64,000 nucleotides of DNA from Microbacterium foliorum (GTDB taxonomy: Bacteria; Actinomycetota; Actinomycetes; Actinomycetales; Microbacteriaceae): the NCBI RefSeq assembly GCF_006385575.1, contig NZ_CP041040.1:2914001-2978000 (forward strand). The letters run 5' to 3'. Position numbers and translations under genes: made by a program. Numbering within the stretch: the first letter of the stretch is position 1; every line of letters begins with the position of its first letter. Below the pieces are notes generated by a model. The model was not told the origin of the DNA. It did not search any database and saw nothing but the letters and a program-made list of their open reading frames with translations. Shown in pieces: positions 18,378 through 26,056 of the stretch.

Positions 18378-18631
18378 TCCCAGGCGTCTCGGTTCTCGTC
18401 GATCTGAGCATCGAGTTCCGTCGCGGCGCGAGCGAGGCGTTCAGGCAGCGGGTTCTCTTGCATCCACTCGACGAGCAGTCTCCCACTGCGCACGACATCG
18501 ACCGGACCGATGGGGACGATTCGAGCCACCGGGGTACCCCGCTTCGTGATCACGACGTCGCTGCCCGCCTGGGACTCTGCGATCAGTCGCGACAGGCCGT
18601 TGCGCGCCTCGAGGACGTTGTGGGTGGACAT
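18374..18631 (-). CDS. vapB: VapB/Phd-YefM-type antitoxin
   Basis: The 85-residue protein begins MSTHNVLEARNGLSRLIAE, a typical Phd/YefM DNA-binding N-terminus, followed by VVITKRGTPVARIVPI and a C-terminal toxin-binding arm (PLPERLARAATELDAQID). A longer frame beginning with TTG at 18667 is ruled out because that TTG is the -35 box of the promoter. The promoter places the transcription start at or one base before this ATG. Confidence 0.9.
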   Translation of the reverse strand: MSTHNVLEARNGLSRLIAESQAGSDVVITKRGTPVARIVPIGPVDVVRSGRLLVEWMQENPLPERLARAATELDAQIDENRDAWE

Positions 18632-18638
18632 GCACGCC

Positions 18639-18667
18639 ATTCTAGCCAGATAGCTAGCCAGGTGCAA
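18639..18667 (-). promoter_or_regulatory. vapBC promoter with paired CTGGCTAG operator repeats
   Basis: Read on the minus strand, TTGCAC (18667-18662) and TAGAAT (18644-18639) are separated by exactly 17 bases. The spacer and flanks hold CTGGCTAG twice, 13 bases apart, with overlapping TAGCTA and GCTAGC palindromes between them. The repeats lie where a VapBC complex would block RNA polymerase. The start codon follows the -10 box by seven bases, so the mRNA is leaderless. Confidence 0.75.
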
Positions 18668-18670
18668 TGG

Positions 18671-19717
18671 TCAGGCGTTCGCGGGCACTCCCGCCACCAG
18701 CTCGGCGAAGGTCTCCGCCGCACTGGAATATCGGGCGAGCGGCGCTCCCTGACCCATCCAGAGCGACTGCAGCTCGCCCAGATTCTGCTCACCCGCCGCG
18801 GCGCGGAACTTTCCGGTGAGCCAGTTCTGCATCGGGAACGGCGCGATGATTCCGCCCGCCTCGATCGCGCGCACCGCCCGGTTGCGCACGCCGCGGGCGA
18901 GGCGCCCGCTCATCGCCCGCGTGAGCACGGTGCCATCAGCGGCTGTCGAGCGGATGGCGTCGCGATGCGCCTGGTTCGCCGCCGACTCGGTCGTCGCCAG
19001 GAAGGCCGTGCCGACCTGCACGGCCGAGGCCCCGAGTGCGAAGGCGGCCGCGACGCCGCGCCGATCGGCGATGCCGCCGGCCGCGATGACCGGCACGTCG
19101 ACGGCATCCACGACCTGCGGCACGAGCGAGAAGGTGCCGATGAGCGACTCTTCGGCCGGGCGCAGGAACGACACGCGGTGGCCTCCGGCCTCGAAGCCGG
19201 TCGCGACGACGGCGTCGACCTCCGCCTCGGCGAGGACGACGGCTTCAGCGACGGTCGTCGCCGTTGCCACGACGCGGATGCCGCGCCGATGCGCCTCTTC
19301 GATGATGTCGCCGGAGGGGATGCCGAAGACCGTGCTGAGCACGGGCGGCGCAGACTCCCAGATCGCGTCGAGCTGCTCGTCGAGCGGGGGCATGTACCGC
19401 TCGGGTCGCGCCGGCACCTCGAGACCGACCGCGTCGTAGAACGGCTGCAGCGCCTGCGCGAACACGGTGTGCTGCGGGTTCGGCTCGACCTCGTCGCCGG
19501 TCGGCAGCCAGATGTTCACGGCGAACGGGCGCGAGGTCGCCTTCCGCAACGACGCGACGGTCGAGCGGATGCGGTCGCCGTCATAGCCGTACAGCCCGTA
19601 GCCGCCGAGTCCGCCCGCGTCGCTCACGGCCGCGGCGAGCCCGACGGATGAGAGCCCTCCGAACGGACCGAGGAAGATGGGGTGTTCGATGCCGAGCAGC
19701 GCACGCAGGTCAGTCAT
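18671..19717 (-). CDS. nitronate monooxygenase (2-nitropropane dioxygenase family)
   Basis: The 348-residue FMN-binding TIM-barrel protein has IEHPIFLGPFGGLSSVGLAAAVSDAGGLGGYGLYGYD at the N-terminus, VVATGFEAGGHRV carrying the putative catalytic His, and VIAAGGIADRRGVAAAFALGASAVQVGTAFLATTES for phosphate binding of FMN. It detoxifies alkyl nitronates such as propionate-3-nitronate. TAGCCT (AGGCTA at 19724-19729) lies six bases before the ATG, so the transcript is probably leaderless. The stop codon is directly next to the vapBC promoter. Confidence 0.9.
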   Translation of the reverse strand: MTDLRALLGIEHPIFLGPFGGLSSVGLAAAVSDAGGLGGYGLYGYDGDRIRSTVASLRKATSRPFAVNIWLPTGDEVEPNPQHTVFAQALQPFYDAVGLEVPARPERYMPPLDEQLDAIWESAPPVLSTVFGIPSGDIIEEAHRRGIRVVATATTVAEAVVLAEAEVDAVVATGFEAGGHRVSFLRPAEESLIGTFSLVPQVVDAVDVPVIAAGGIADRRGVAAAFALGASAVQVGTAFLATTESAANQAHRDAIRSTAADGTVLTRAMSGRLARGVRNRAVRAIEAGGIIAPFPMQNWLTGKFRAAAGEQNLGELQSLWMGQGAPLARYSSAAETFAELVAGVPANA

Positions 19718-19822
19718 GTATCGAGGCTATCTCCGCTGTCCAGCCCCGAGGCGAGCGCTGACGCCCGATCCTCCGCTCGGATGCCGGTGATAACCTCGGC
19801 GTGAGGGATAAGGGAGGCGCGC

Positions 19823-20095
19823 ATGAGCGAGTGGTTCGGGCAGATGCTCGGCTTCGTCGCGGCCGCGCTCGGGATCATCGCGGTGCCCGATGCCGCAGCC
19901 CTCGGTGTCGCCATAGCGCTCATCGCCCTGACGACGCTCACGATCGCCGTCGCGCTGAGCCTGGCACCGCCCTCGCCGAGCACCGCTCCGCATCCGCTGC
20001 GAGCGATCGACGTCTCGACGCTGCTCGCGCAGAGCGATCCTGATGCCGCCGGTCACCCGCGCCCTCGTGCGCCGGGAGTCGCCGTTCCCGCGTAG
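19823..20095 (+). CDS. small membrane protein (DUF6412-like) upstream of yidC2
   Basis: The 90-residue protein has one long or two short membrane helices (about 8-25 and 28-50) and a Pro/Ala-rich cytosolic tail. AAGGGAGG ends six bases before the ATG, a strong ribosome-binding site. The size and its place just before a YidC paralogue fit the DUF6412 family of actinobacteria; this assignment rests on context and memory of the family. A TAACCT box lies near 19793. Confidence 0.65.
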   Translation: MSEWFGQMLGFVAAALGIIAVPDAAALGVAIALIALTTLTIAVALSLAPPSPSTAPHPLRAIDVSTLLAQSDPDAAGHPRPRAPGVAVPA

Positions 20096-20157
20096 TCCGT
20101 CCTCGTACGGGACTGCGCGGCTTTCGCCGACCCTTCCCGACACACGAACGGACTTCC

Positions 20158-20919
20158 ATGGACATCTTCGCCTTCCCACCCCTCACTTTTCTGCTCGATG
20201 CGGCGTACGGCGCCCTCGCCGGGCTCTCCTCGCTGCTCGAACCTGTCGCCGGAGCCTCCGCCGCAGCCCTCGCTGTGGTGCTCGTGACGCTTCTCGTGCG
20301 CGCCCTGCTGATCCCCGTCGGCGTCTCACAGGCGAAGGCCGAGCAGACCAGGGCGCGCCTCGCGCCCCGGCTGCGCGAGCTGCAGCGCCGACACAAGAAG
20401 AACCCCGAACGCCTGCAGAAGGAGATGCTCGAGCTCTATCGCTCCGAGAACACGTCTCCGTTCGCCGGCATGCTACCTGTCCTCGCGCAGGCTCCGGTCG
20501 TCGGCATCCTGTACACGCTGTTCATCCGCCCGGACATCGCGGGGCATGCCAACGACCTGCTCACGCACGACCTGTTCGGTGCGCCGCTGGGAACGAGCCT
20601 CGTCTCGGCCGTCTTCGGCGGCACGGCGACGCCTGAGACGCTGCTGGTGTTCGGCGCCCTGATCGCCGTGATGATCGCGGTGGCCGAGATCACGCGGCGG
20701 GTCTTCCGGCCGGCCGCGGTCGAAGACGACTCGCCGCTGAACTCGCCGACCATGCTGAGGGTGACAAGCGCCCTGCACTATCTGACGGCCGTGTTCGCCG
20801 TGTTCGTGCCCCTCGCGGCCGCGCTCTACCTGACGGTCACCGTCGTCTGGACGCTGGTGCAGCGCATGCTGCTGCGGCGACGCTATCCCCTGCCCGTGCC
20901 GGCCGCGGTCACGGGCTGA
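20158..20919 (+). CDS. YidC/Oxa1-family membrane insertase (second, short paralogue)
   Basis: The 253-residue protein has the core five-helix Oxa1 fold: a first helix after a short N-terminus (YGALAGLSSLLEPVAG), ALAVVLVTLLVRALLIPVGVSQAKAEQTRARLAPRLRELQRRHKKNPERLQKEMLELYRSE (cytosolic coiled hairpin), then SPFAGMLPVLAQAPVVGILYTLF. The conserved Arg in the groove (LLVRALLIP) is present. It lacks the long periplasmic domain of Gram-negative YidC. It lies 62 bases after the small membrane protein and is not the essential rpmH-linked copy, whose neighbours are absent. Confidence 0.88.
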   Translation: MDIFAFPPLTFLLDAAYGALAGLSSLLEPVAGASAAALAVVLVTLLVRALLIPVGVSQAKAEQTRARLAPRLRELQRRHKKNPERLQKEMLELYRSENTSPFAGMLPVLAQAPVVGILYTLFIRPDIAGHANDLLTHDLFGAPLGTSLVSAVFGGTATPETLLVFGALIAVMIAVAEITRRVFRPAAVEDDSPLNSPTMLRVTSALHYLTAVFAVFVPLAAALYLTVTVVWTLVQRMLLRRRYPLPVPAAVTG

Positions 20920-20931
20920 CGGTTCGGGTGA

Positions 20932-21903
20932 TCAGTCGGGCAGCGGGATCGGGGCGGTGAACGGCCCGGGCTCGTCGTCGCGGTCCGCGACGTCGGGTGC
21001 GGCGTCATCGTCCCGTCCTGCTGCGGCCTCGTCTCGACGCCGCTGACGCCGAACCCCCAGAGTCGTGCCCACACTCGCCGCGACGACCAGTGCGATCGCG
21101 AGCATCCTCAGCGGAGTCGCCGACTGGCCGAGGATCAGCCATCCGGCGAGCGTCGCGAACGCGGGCTCGAGGCTCAGCAGTACGCCGAACACGCGCTGCG
21201 GCAGGCGACGGAGCGCTGCGAGCTCGAAGCTGTAGGGGAGCACCGACGACAGCACGGCGGTGACTGCGGCGAGCAGCAGCAGCTGCATGTCGCCCGCGAC
21301 GGTGACGGCCGCCGGCACCCCGACCGGGATCAGCAGCACCGCAGCCACGACGAGTCCGACCGCGAGGCCGCTCGTGCCGGGGATGATCGCACCGACGCGC
21401 GCGCTCATGCGGATGTACATGACCCAGAAAGCCGCTGCGATCAGGATGAAGACGACGCCGACGGGGTCGAGCGGCTCAGCGCCGATCAGTCCGTCGACGC
21501 CGAGGAGCACCATGCCGAGCAGCGCGACGCCCACCCAGGCGGCATCGGCCAGGCGCCTGGTCAGGACGGCCGCCAGCACCAGTGGACCGAGGAACTCGAT
21601 CGCGACGGCCGGCCCGAGCGGGATGCGGTCGATGGCCGCGTAGAAGAAGCCGTTCATCGCCGCGAGCGCGACTCCGAACAGCACGGCGGCGAGCCACCGC
21701 GCCCTCGTCCAGCGCAGCGGCCGCGGGCGCACGATGACGACCAGCAGCAGCGCCGCGATCGCGACGCGCAGCGACGTCACGCCCCACGGGCCGAGCACCG
21801 GGAACAGCTGGGCCGCGACGGCCGCGCCGAACGGCAACGACAGGCAGGAGCAGATGACGAGTGCGACGCCCACGAGCGGGCGGGACGACGCGGACTGCTT
21901 CAC
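20932..21903 (-). CDS. EamA/DMT-family exporter (RhtA-like)
   Basis: The 323-residue protein has ten predicted membrane helices forming two EamA halves (about 10-140 and 150-290), including AIEFLGPLVLAAVLTRR and LEPAFATLAGWLILGQ, typical of threonine/homoserine exporters of the RhtA group. The last 40 residues are acidic and hydrophilic. It starts with GTG, preceded at six bases by TAGGCT (AGCCTA at 21910-21915), a leaderless arrangement. The substrate is probably an amino acid or related metabolite. Confidence 0.82.
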   Translation of the reverse strand: MKQSASSRPLVGVALVICSCLSLPFGAAVAAQLFPVLGPWGVTSLRVAIAALLLVVIVRPRPLRWTRARWLAAVLFGVALAAMNGFFYAAIDRIPLGPAVAIEFLGPLVLAAVLTRRLADAAWVGVALLGMVLLGVDGLIGAEPLDPVGVVFILIAAAFWVMYIRMSARVGAIIPGTSGLAVGLVVAAVLLIPVGVPAAVTVAGDMQLLLLAAVTAVLSSVLPYSFELAALRRLPQRVFGVLLSLEPAFATLAGWLILGQSATPLRMLAIALVVAASVGTTLGVRRQRRRDEAAAGRDDDAAPDVADRDDEPGPFTAPIPLPD

Positions 21904-21947
21904 CCCGCAAGCCTACGACCCGGGGAGATCCCGGCGAACTCGGGCGG

Positions 21948-22832
21948 TCAGAGGTGCTTGCCTCCGGTGACAGCGAGCACTGCCCCCGAGGTGAACGACG
22001 ACTCGGCCGACGCGAGGTACACGTACGCACCGGCGAGCTCTGCCGGCTGCCCGGCGCGGCCGAGAGGTGTGTCGGAGCCGAAGGTCTTCACCCGCTCGTC
22101 GCTCCACCCGGTGGCCGGGATCAGCGGCGTCCAGATGGGCCCTGGGGCGACGGCGTTCACACGGATGCCGCGCTCGCCCGCCTCTTCGGCGAGCGCCTTC
22201 ACGAACGCGACCTGCGCGGCCTTCGTCATCGCATAGTCGATGAGGTTGGGCGACGGCTCGAAGGCCTGCACGGACGACGTCACGATGATGCTCGACCCCG
22301 GCTCCAGATGCGGGTACGCGGCCCTGGCCGAGTACAGCAGACCGAAGAGGTTCGTCTCGAACACGCGGCGCAACCTGTCGGTCTCGAGGTTCTCGAAGCC
22401 GTCGATGTCGTGCTGATATGCGGCGTTCAGCACCAGGATGTCCAATCCGCCGAGGCTGCTCCTCGTCTCGGAGACCACCTCCGTCGCGAAGGCCTCGTCG
22501 CGCAGATCTCCGGCGAGGCTCAGCCCCTGCCTGCCCTCGGCGCGGACGAGTTCGATCGTCTCATCGGCATCCGACTGTTCCTCGGGCATGTGCACGATCG
22601 CCACGTCGGCTCCCTCGCGGGCGAAGGCGATCGCGACGGCCCGGCCGATTCCCGAGTCACCGCCCGTGATCAGTGCTCGACGACCCTCCAGCCGCGCGTG
22701 GCCCACGTACGACGTCTCACCGTGGTCGGGCACAGGGCGCATCTGATCGGTCAGCCCCGGCTGGTCCTGCTGCTGAGCGGGGAACTCCTCCTCGCGGTGC
22801 TGGCTGCGGGGGTCGGGCGTGCTGTCTGCCAT
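21948..22832 (-). CDS. SDR-family oxidoreductase (YghA/general stress protein 39-like)
   Basis: The 294-residue protein has the long hydrophilic N-terminus and EFPAQQQDQPGLTDQMRPVPDHGETSYVG segment typical of YghA/GSP39 dehydrogenases. The Rossmann motif GGDSGIGRA, NAAYQ, and the catalytic Ser (SSVQAF), Tyr and Lys (YAMTK) follow. GAGGAGACATC precedes the ATG. Relatives are induced by general stress and reduce aldehydes or oxidise alcohols with NAD(P). It is divergent from the FHA gene across a 250-base region with mirrored GTCAACCCCCTGC motifs. Confidence 0.9.
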   Translation of the reverse strand: MADSTPDPRSQHREEEFPAQQQDQPGLTDQMRPVPDHGETSYVGHARLEGRRALITGGDSGIGRAVAIAFAREGADVAIVHMPEEQSDADETIELVRAEGRQGLSLAGDLRDEAFATEVVSETRSSLGGLDILVLNAAYQHDIDGFENLETDRLRRVFETNLFGLLYSARAAYPHLEPGSSIIVTSSVQAFEPSPNLIDYAMTKAAQVAFVKALAEEAGERGIRVNAVAPGPIWTPLIPATGWSDERVKTFGSDTPLGRAGQPAELAGAYVYLASAESSFTSGAVLAVTGGKHL

Positions 22833-22919
22833 GATGTCTCCTCTTCCTCGCGACGGGCGACCACCGTTCGTGGCGCGAGTCGGGCGTCAATCGAGACTTG
22901 CGGCCTCTCGACGCCCTCG

Positions 22920-23032
22920 GCAGGGGGTTGACAATCCGCGCCTCGATCGAGGATCGAGGATCGGGGCAGCGAGGATCGGGGCAGCGAGGATCGGGGACCG
23001 GATGAAGCCCGCGGCCGAAGTCAACCCCCTGC
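22920..23032. promoter_or_regulatory. divergent promoter region with 13-bp mirrored motifs
   Basis: GCAGGGGGTTGAC at 22920-22932 and its exact reverse complement GTCAACCCCCTGC at 23020-23032 flank a 15-bp tandem repeat. Each copy, read as GTCAACCCCCTGC, points toward the nearest gene: SDR on the minus strand (88 bases away) and FHA on the plus strand (about 50 bases). The symmetry suggests a shared regulator or alternative sigma factor for both. Confidence 0.45.
22947..22996 (+). repeat. tandem repeat of GAGGATCGGGGCAGC
   Basis: Two full copies and flanking partial copies (CGAGGATCGAGGATCGGGG...) of a 15-bp unit lie between the mirrored motifs of the SDR/FHA intergenic region. The copy number probably varies and would change spacing between the two promoter arms. 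Confidence 0.6.
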
Positions 23033-23082
23033 GAGCGAATTCTCGGTCGCATATCCTGACAGGGACTGCGAGGAGACCCACC

Positions 23083-23604
23083 ATGAACGCACGACACATC
23101 GACGACCGTTCCGACGAGGGCTACACCCCCACGACCACCCACGCCGAGTTCGGCGAGGGCAACCCCCGACTGCGGGTCACCCGTGACGGCGAGCGCGCGG
23201 AGTTCGCCCTCGAGGTCGACGTGGTGCGCATCGGCTCGGCCGCCGACAACGAGCTGCGGCTCGAGGGTGCCGACCCCGTGCATGCGACGATCACGCACGA
23301 CGACCGCGACGAGTATGTGCTCGAGCTGCACGGCGAGGGCGAGATGAACAGCAACCCCGACGCCACCGCCACGCACCCGGGTGACCGGTCCCAGACGCTG
23401 CGCACGGGTGCGCGCTTCACTGTCGGAGAGTGGGAGCTCGTCTACGCACGCGACGAGTTCGCCGACCACGGTCGCCCCTTCGGCGGCCGCCTGGGTGGCG
23501 AGTACTCCGACCAGCCGCTGCAGCCGTCGCGGCCCGACTACTCCGACGAGGCGAACATCGAATCGGACGCACCGACGCACGCCGACGCCGCTGAGGAGAA
23601 GTGA
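23083..23604 (+). CDS. FHA-like domain protein
   Basis: The 173-residue cytosolic protein has a forkhead-associated-like core (about 22-125): LEVDVVRIGSAADNELRLEGADPVHATITHDDRDEYVLELHGEG, then GDRSQTLRTGARFTVGEWELVYARDEF. The canonical phosphopeptide-binding pattern GR-S-H is only partly kept (IGSAADNEL, VHATI), so phosphothreonine binding is likely but not certain. AGGAGA lies before the ATG; an earlier in-frame Met would run through the promoter repeats. The stop overlaps the start of the CinA gene (GTGA). Confidence 0.75.
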   Translation: MNARHIDDRSDEGYTPTTTHAEFGEGNPRLRVTRDGERAEFALEVDVVRIGSAADNELRLEGADPVHATITHDDRDEYVLELHGEGEMNSNPDATATHPGDRSQTLRTGARFTVGEWELVYARDEFADHGRPFGGRLGGEYSDQPLQPSRPDYSDEANIESDAPTHADAAEEK

Positions 23605-24131
23605 CCGCAGAGCAGTCGTCGCTGGATCGACTGAGCGAGGTCGCCGCTGAGCGCGGGTTGCGCATCTGCGTCGTCGAATCTCTGACCTCCGGGCGTCTGG
23701 CGAGCGCGATCGGCGCGGGCGACAGTGCCGGCGACTGGTTCGCCGGCGGCATCGTCGCCTATCTCACCGACGTCAAAGAGAACCTGCTGGGTCTCACACC
23801 GGGAACCGATCCGTGCTCGGCCGAGTGCGCCGAGCACCTCGCTGAGAGCGCGCGACAGCTTTTCGACGCCGACGTCTGCATCTCGACCACCGGCGTCGGA
23901 GGCCCCGAGCCCGAAGGCGGGCACGACCCCGGCACCGTCTTCCTCGGGTGGGCGACAGGCGACGGAGTCGGTCATCGGATGCTGGCGCTCACCGGCGATC
24001 CGCAGGAGGTCCTCGACGAGACGGTCGACACCGCGATGCGGCTGCTCACCTTCCACGCCGAGGGCATCAGGCCCGCAGGCCCCCGGCGCTCAGGAGCGTC
24101 ATCACCCGTGCAGGACGAGCGAACCCGCTGA
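23601..24131 (+). CDS. pncC: CinA-family nicotinamide-nucleotide amidohydrolase
   Basis: The 176-residue protein is the stand-alone CinA C-terminal (PncC) domain. It shows CVVESLTSGRLASAIGAGDSAGDWFAGGIVAYLTDVKENLLG with the catalytic Ser/Thr and Lys region, and STTGVGGPEPEGGHDPGTVFLGWA. It hydrolyses nicotinamide mononucleotide to nicotinate mononucleotide in pyridine nucleotide salvage. It starts with GTG overlapping the FHA stop by four bases. The C-terminus has a disordered extension of about 20 residues beyond the domain. Confidence 0.88.
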   Translation: MTAEQSSLDRLSEVAAERGLRICVVESLTSGRLASAIGAGDSAGDWFAGGIVAYLTDVKENLLGLTPGTDPCSAECAEHLAESARQLFDADVCISTTGVGGPEPEGGHDPGTVFLGWATGDGVGHRMLALTGDPQEVLDETVDTAMRLLTFHAEGIRPAGPRRSGASSPVQDERTR

Positions 24132-24168
24132 GAGCCCTCCGCCCTCCGTCGAATCCCCGCTCAGCGCC

Positions 24169-24239
24169 GGGTTCAGCGCAGGGTTCAGCGCAGGGTTCAG
24201 CGCAGGGTTCAGCGCAGGGTTCAGCGCAGGGTTCAGCGT
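24169..24239. repeat. 12-bp minisatellite between convergent genes
   Basis: Five perfect copies of GGGTTCAGCGCA (24169-24228) are followed by a sixth ending GGGTTCAGCGT, and preceded by a partial copy. The last copy contains the stop codon of the alcohol dehydrogenase gene on the minus strand. The array fills most of the 101-base gap between the pncC and dehydrogenase stops. Confidence 0.9.
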
Positions 24240-25321
24240 CCCGGCACGAGTCCGATGCGCAGCGGCGCGCCGGGAGCGGATGCCGCGGCGATCGCCTCGT
24301 CGATGGCTGCGAGCTGCCGCACCTCGCCGACCGCATCCGCGAACGGGTAGGCCCGCCCTCGTCCGGCGAGGAATCCGACGGCCTCGGCCAGCTCGGTTCC
24401 GGTGTAGTTGTGCACGCCGGTGACGGTCACGAGTCGACGCACGATGCTCTCGGCGTCGAAAGGTACGGACTCTGCGGGGAAGACGCTTCCGACGAGCACG
24501 ACCGTCCCCCCGGTGCCGACGCCGTCGATGGCCTCGGACACAGCATGCCCCGAGGCCTCGATCACGATGTCCGGATCGCGGTCGATGGGGCCGGCACCGA
24601 AACGTGCGGCCAGCGCGAGTCGCGCAGGCGCGGGGTCGAGCACCTCGACCGTCGCGCCCTGCTCCACCGCGATCGCTGCGGCGGAGAGCCCGACGAGTCC
24701 CGCTCCGTGGATGCGCACGGCTGCGCCCTCGAGGTCGTGGTCGCGCGCTGCTATGGCGACGGCGGCCCAGGCGGTCGCGGTCGCGCACGATGCCGGCGCG
24801 AGCACCGACGCCGGCAGGGACTCGGGCACCCGCACGATCGCGGTGCCCGCGCGCACCTGGACGTGCGTGCCGAAGGCCCCGGTGAGGTCGCCGTGCACGC
24901 CTATGCGGTCGTGGCCGTATTTGCCCAGCGTGCGGCACTTCTGCGGAACGCCATGGGCGCACCGATCGCAGGTGCCGCAGGAGATCGTGACCGACCAGAC
25001 CACTCGGTCGCCGATGCGCACCGGTGTGCCGTCGACGGCGACCGCCCCTGCGTCGCCCATGGCGATCACACGTCCGACGCACTCATGGCCGAGCACCAGG
25101 GGCACAGGCGCCGAGCGCCGCCCCTGCACGGTGTGCACGTCGGACCCGCAGATGGTCGACATCTCGACGGCGACCAGCACGTCGTTCTCGCCGAGAGCGA
25201 CACCGGGCACCGCGATGGTCTCGTGCGGGTGCCCTTCGCCGATCCACACCATCGCCGTGGCTGCGGGGCGCAGGGCGACGTCGCGGCGATGGCCGGGAGG
25301 TCGGATCAGCACGGTTCCCAT
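24233..25321 (-). CDS. zinc-dependent alcohol dehydrogenase, phosphonate-cluster type
   Basis: The 362-residue protein is a medium-chain dehydrogenase. It has catalytic Zn ligands in STICGSDVHTVQG and LVLGHECVGRV, a structural Zn motif in CGTCDRCAHGVPQKC, and a Rossmann segment VRIHGAGLVGLSAAAIAVEQGATVEVLDP. It matches the group annotated as proposed phosphonate-catabolism alcohol dehydrogenases (TIGR03366). It is last in the phosphonate operon, nine bases after the HAD gene, with GAGGGG before the ATG. It could oxidise or reduce an aldehyde/alcohol formed during C-P bond breakdown. Confidence 0.85.
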   Translation of the reverse strand: MGTVLIRPPGHRRDVALRPAATAMVWIGEGHPHETIAVPGVALGENDVLVAVEMSTICGSDVHTVQGRRSAPVPLVLGHECVGRVIAMGDAGAVAVDGTPVRIGDRVVWSVTISCGTCDRCAHGVPQKCRTLGKYGHDRIGVHGDLTGAFGTHVQVRAGTAIVRVPESLPASVLAPASCATATAWAAVAIAARDHDLEGAAVRIHGAGLVGLSAAAIAVEQGATVEVLDPAPARLALAARFGAGPIDRDPDIVIEASGHAVSEAIDGVGTGGTVVLVGSVFPAESVPFDAESIVRRLVTVTGVHNYTGTELAEAVGFLAGRGRAYPFADAVGEVRQLAAIDEAIAAASAPGAPLRIGLVPGR

Positions 25322-25330
25322 GTCGGCCCC

Positions 25331-26056
25331 TCAGGCGGTGGGCACGAGCGGAAGCAGCCCGCGCTCGGCGAGGGCGCTGCGAAGACGCGTCACGTCCGGT
25401 AGCACGACATCGGCGCCGGCGAGCTCGAGGGCACTCGAGTCGTGGGCACCCGTGAGTACGCCTGCCACGAAGCCGGCACCGGCGCGGCGCCCTGATTCGA
25501 CATCGCTGACGGTGTCTCCCGCGACGGCGACCGACGCGACCGACGAGGTCTGAGTGCGCAGCAGCGCCGTGAGCACGAGGTCGGGAGCAGGGCGGCCCCG
25601 CCCCGCATCGACCGGCGAGAGCGCCAGGTCGACGAGGTCGTTCCATCCGAGACCGTCGATCAGCGCGTCGCGGGTGACGGGCGCGAACCCGGTCGTGAGC
25701 ACGACGGTCAGACCGGCATCCTTCAGGCTCTGGATCGCGTCCGCAGCTCCTGGGATCTCGGCGACCCCCTGCTCGGCCACGATCTCGGCGTAGGCGCCCT
25801 CGAACGCCGCCGTCGCCTGTTCGGCCGCCGCCCGGTCGCCACCCGCGAGACGCGTGAAGACCTCGATCTTGGACTGCCCCATGGTCGCGCGCACGTGGGC
25901 GAGCGCGTCGTCCCACGGCATCCGGTCGGCGACGCCGGTGCGCTCGGCGGCGCGCTGGAACGCCGTCTCGACGACCCCGTCGTCGAGCACGGTCGTTCCT
26001 GCCATGTCGAGCACGACGAGTTCGAGTGCCGAAGGTGCGGAGAGGTGAGTGGTCAT
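25331..26056 (-). CDS. phosphonatase-like HAD hydrolase
   Basis: The 241-residue protein starts LELVVLDMAGTTVLDDGVVETAF, with DMAGTT in place of the usual DxDGT, as in phosphonoacetaldehyde hydrolase relatives (TIGR03351, PhnX-like). It continues with TTGFAP (motif II), GRGRPAPDLVLTAL (motif III) and VAGDTVSDVESGRRAGAGF (motif IV). I do not see the cap-domain Schiff-base Lys of true PhnX as a clear motif, so direct C-P cleavage of phosphonoacetaldehyde is not certain. Start and the upstream oxidase stop overlap as ATGA (26053-26056). Confidence 0.85.
   Translation of the reverse strand: MTTHLSAPSALELVVLDMAGTTVLDDGVVETAFQRAAERTGVADRMPWDDALAHVRATMGQSKIEVFTRLAGGDRAAAEQATAAFEGAYAEIVAEQGVAEIPGAADAIQSLKDAGLTVVLTTGFAPVTRDALIDGLGWNDLVDLALSPVDAGRGRPAPDLVLTALLRTQTSSVASVAVAGDTVSDVESGRRAGAGFVAGVLTGAHDSSALELAGADVVLPDVTRLRSALAERGLLPLVPTA

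Noticed and set aside
24169..24239. Possible CRISPR array
   Set aside because: The 12-bp units are contiguous with no spacers and no cas genes are present; it is a minisatellite.
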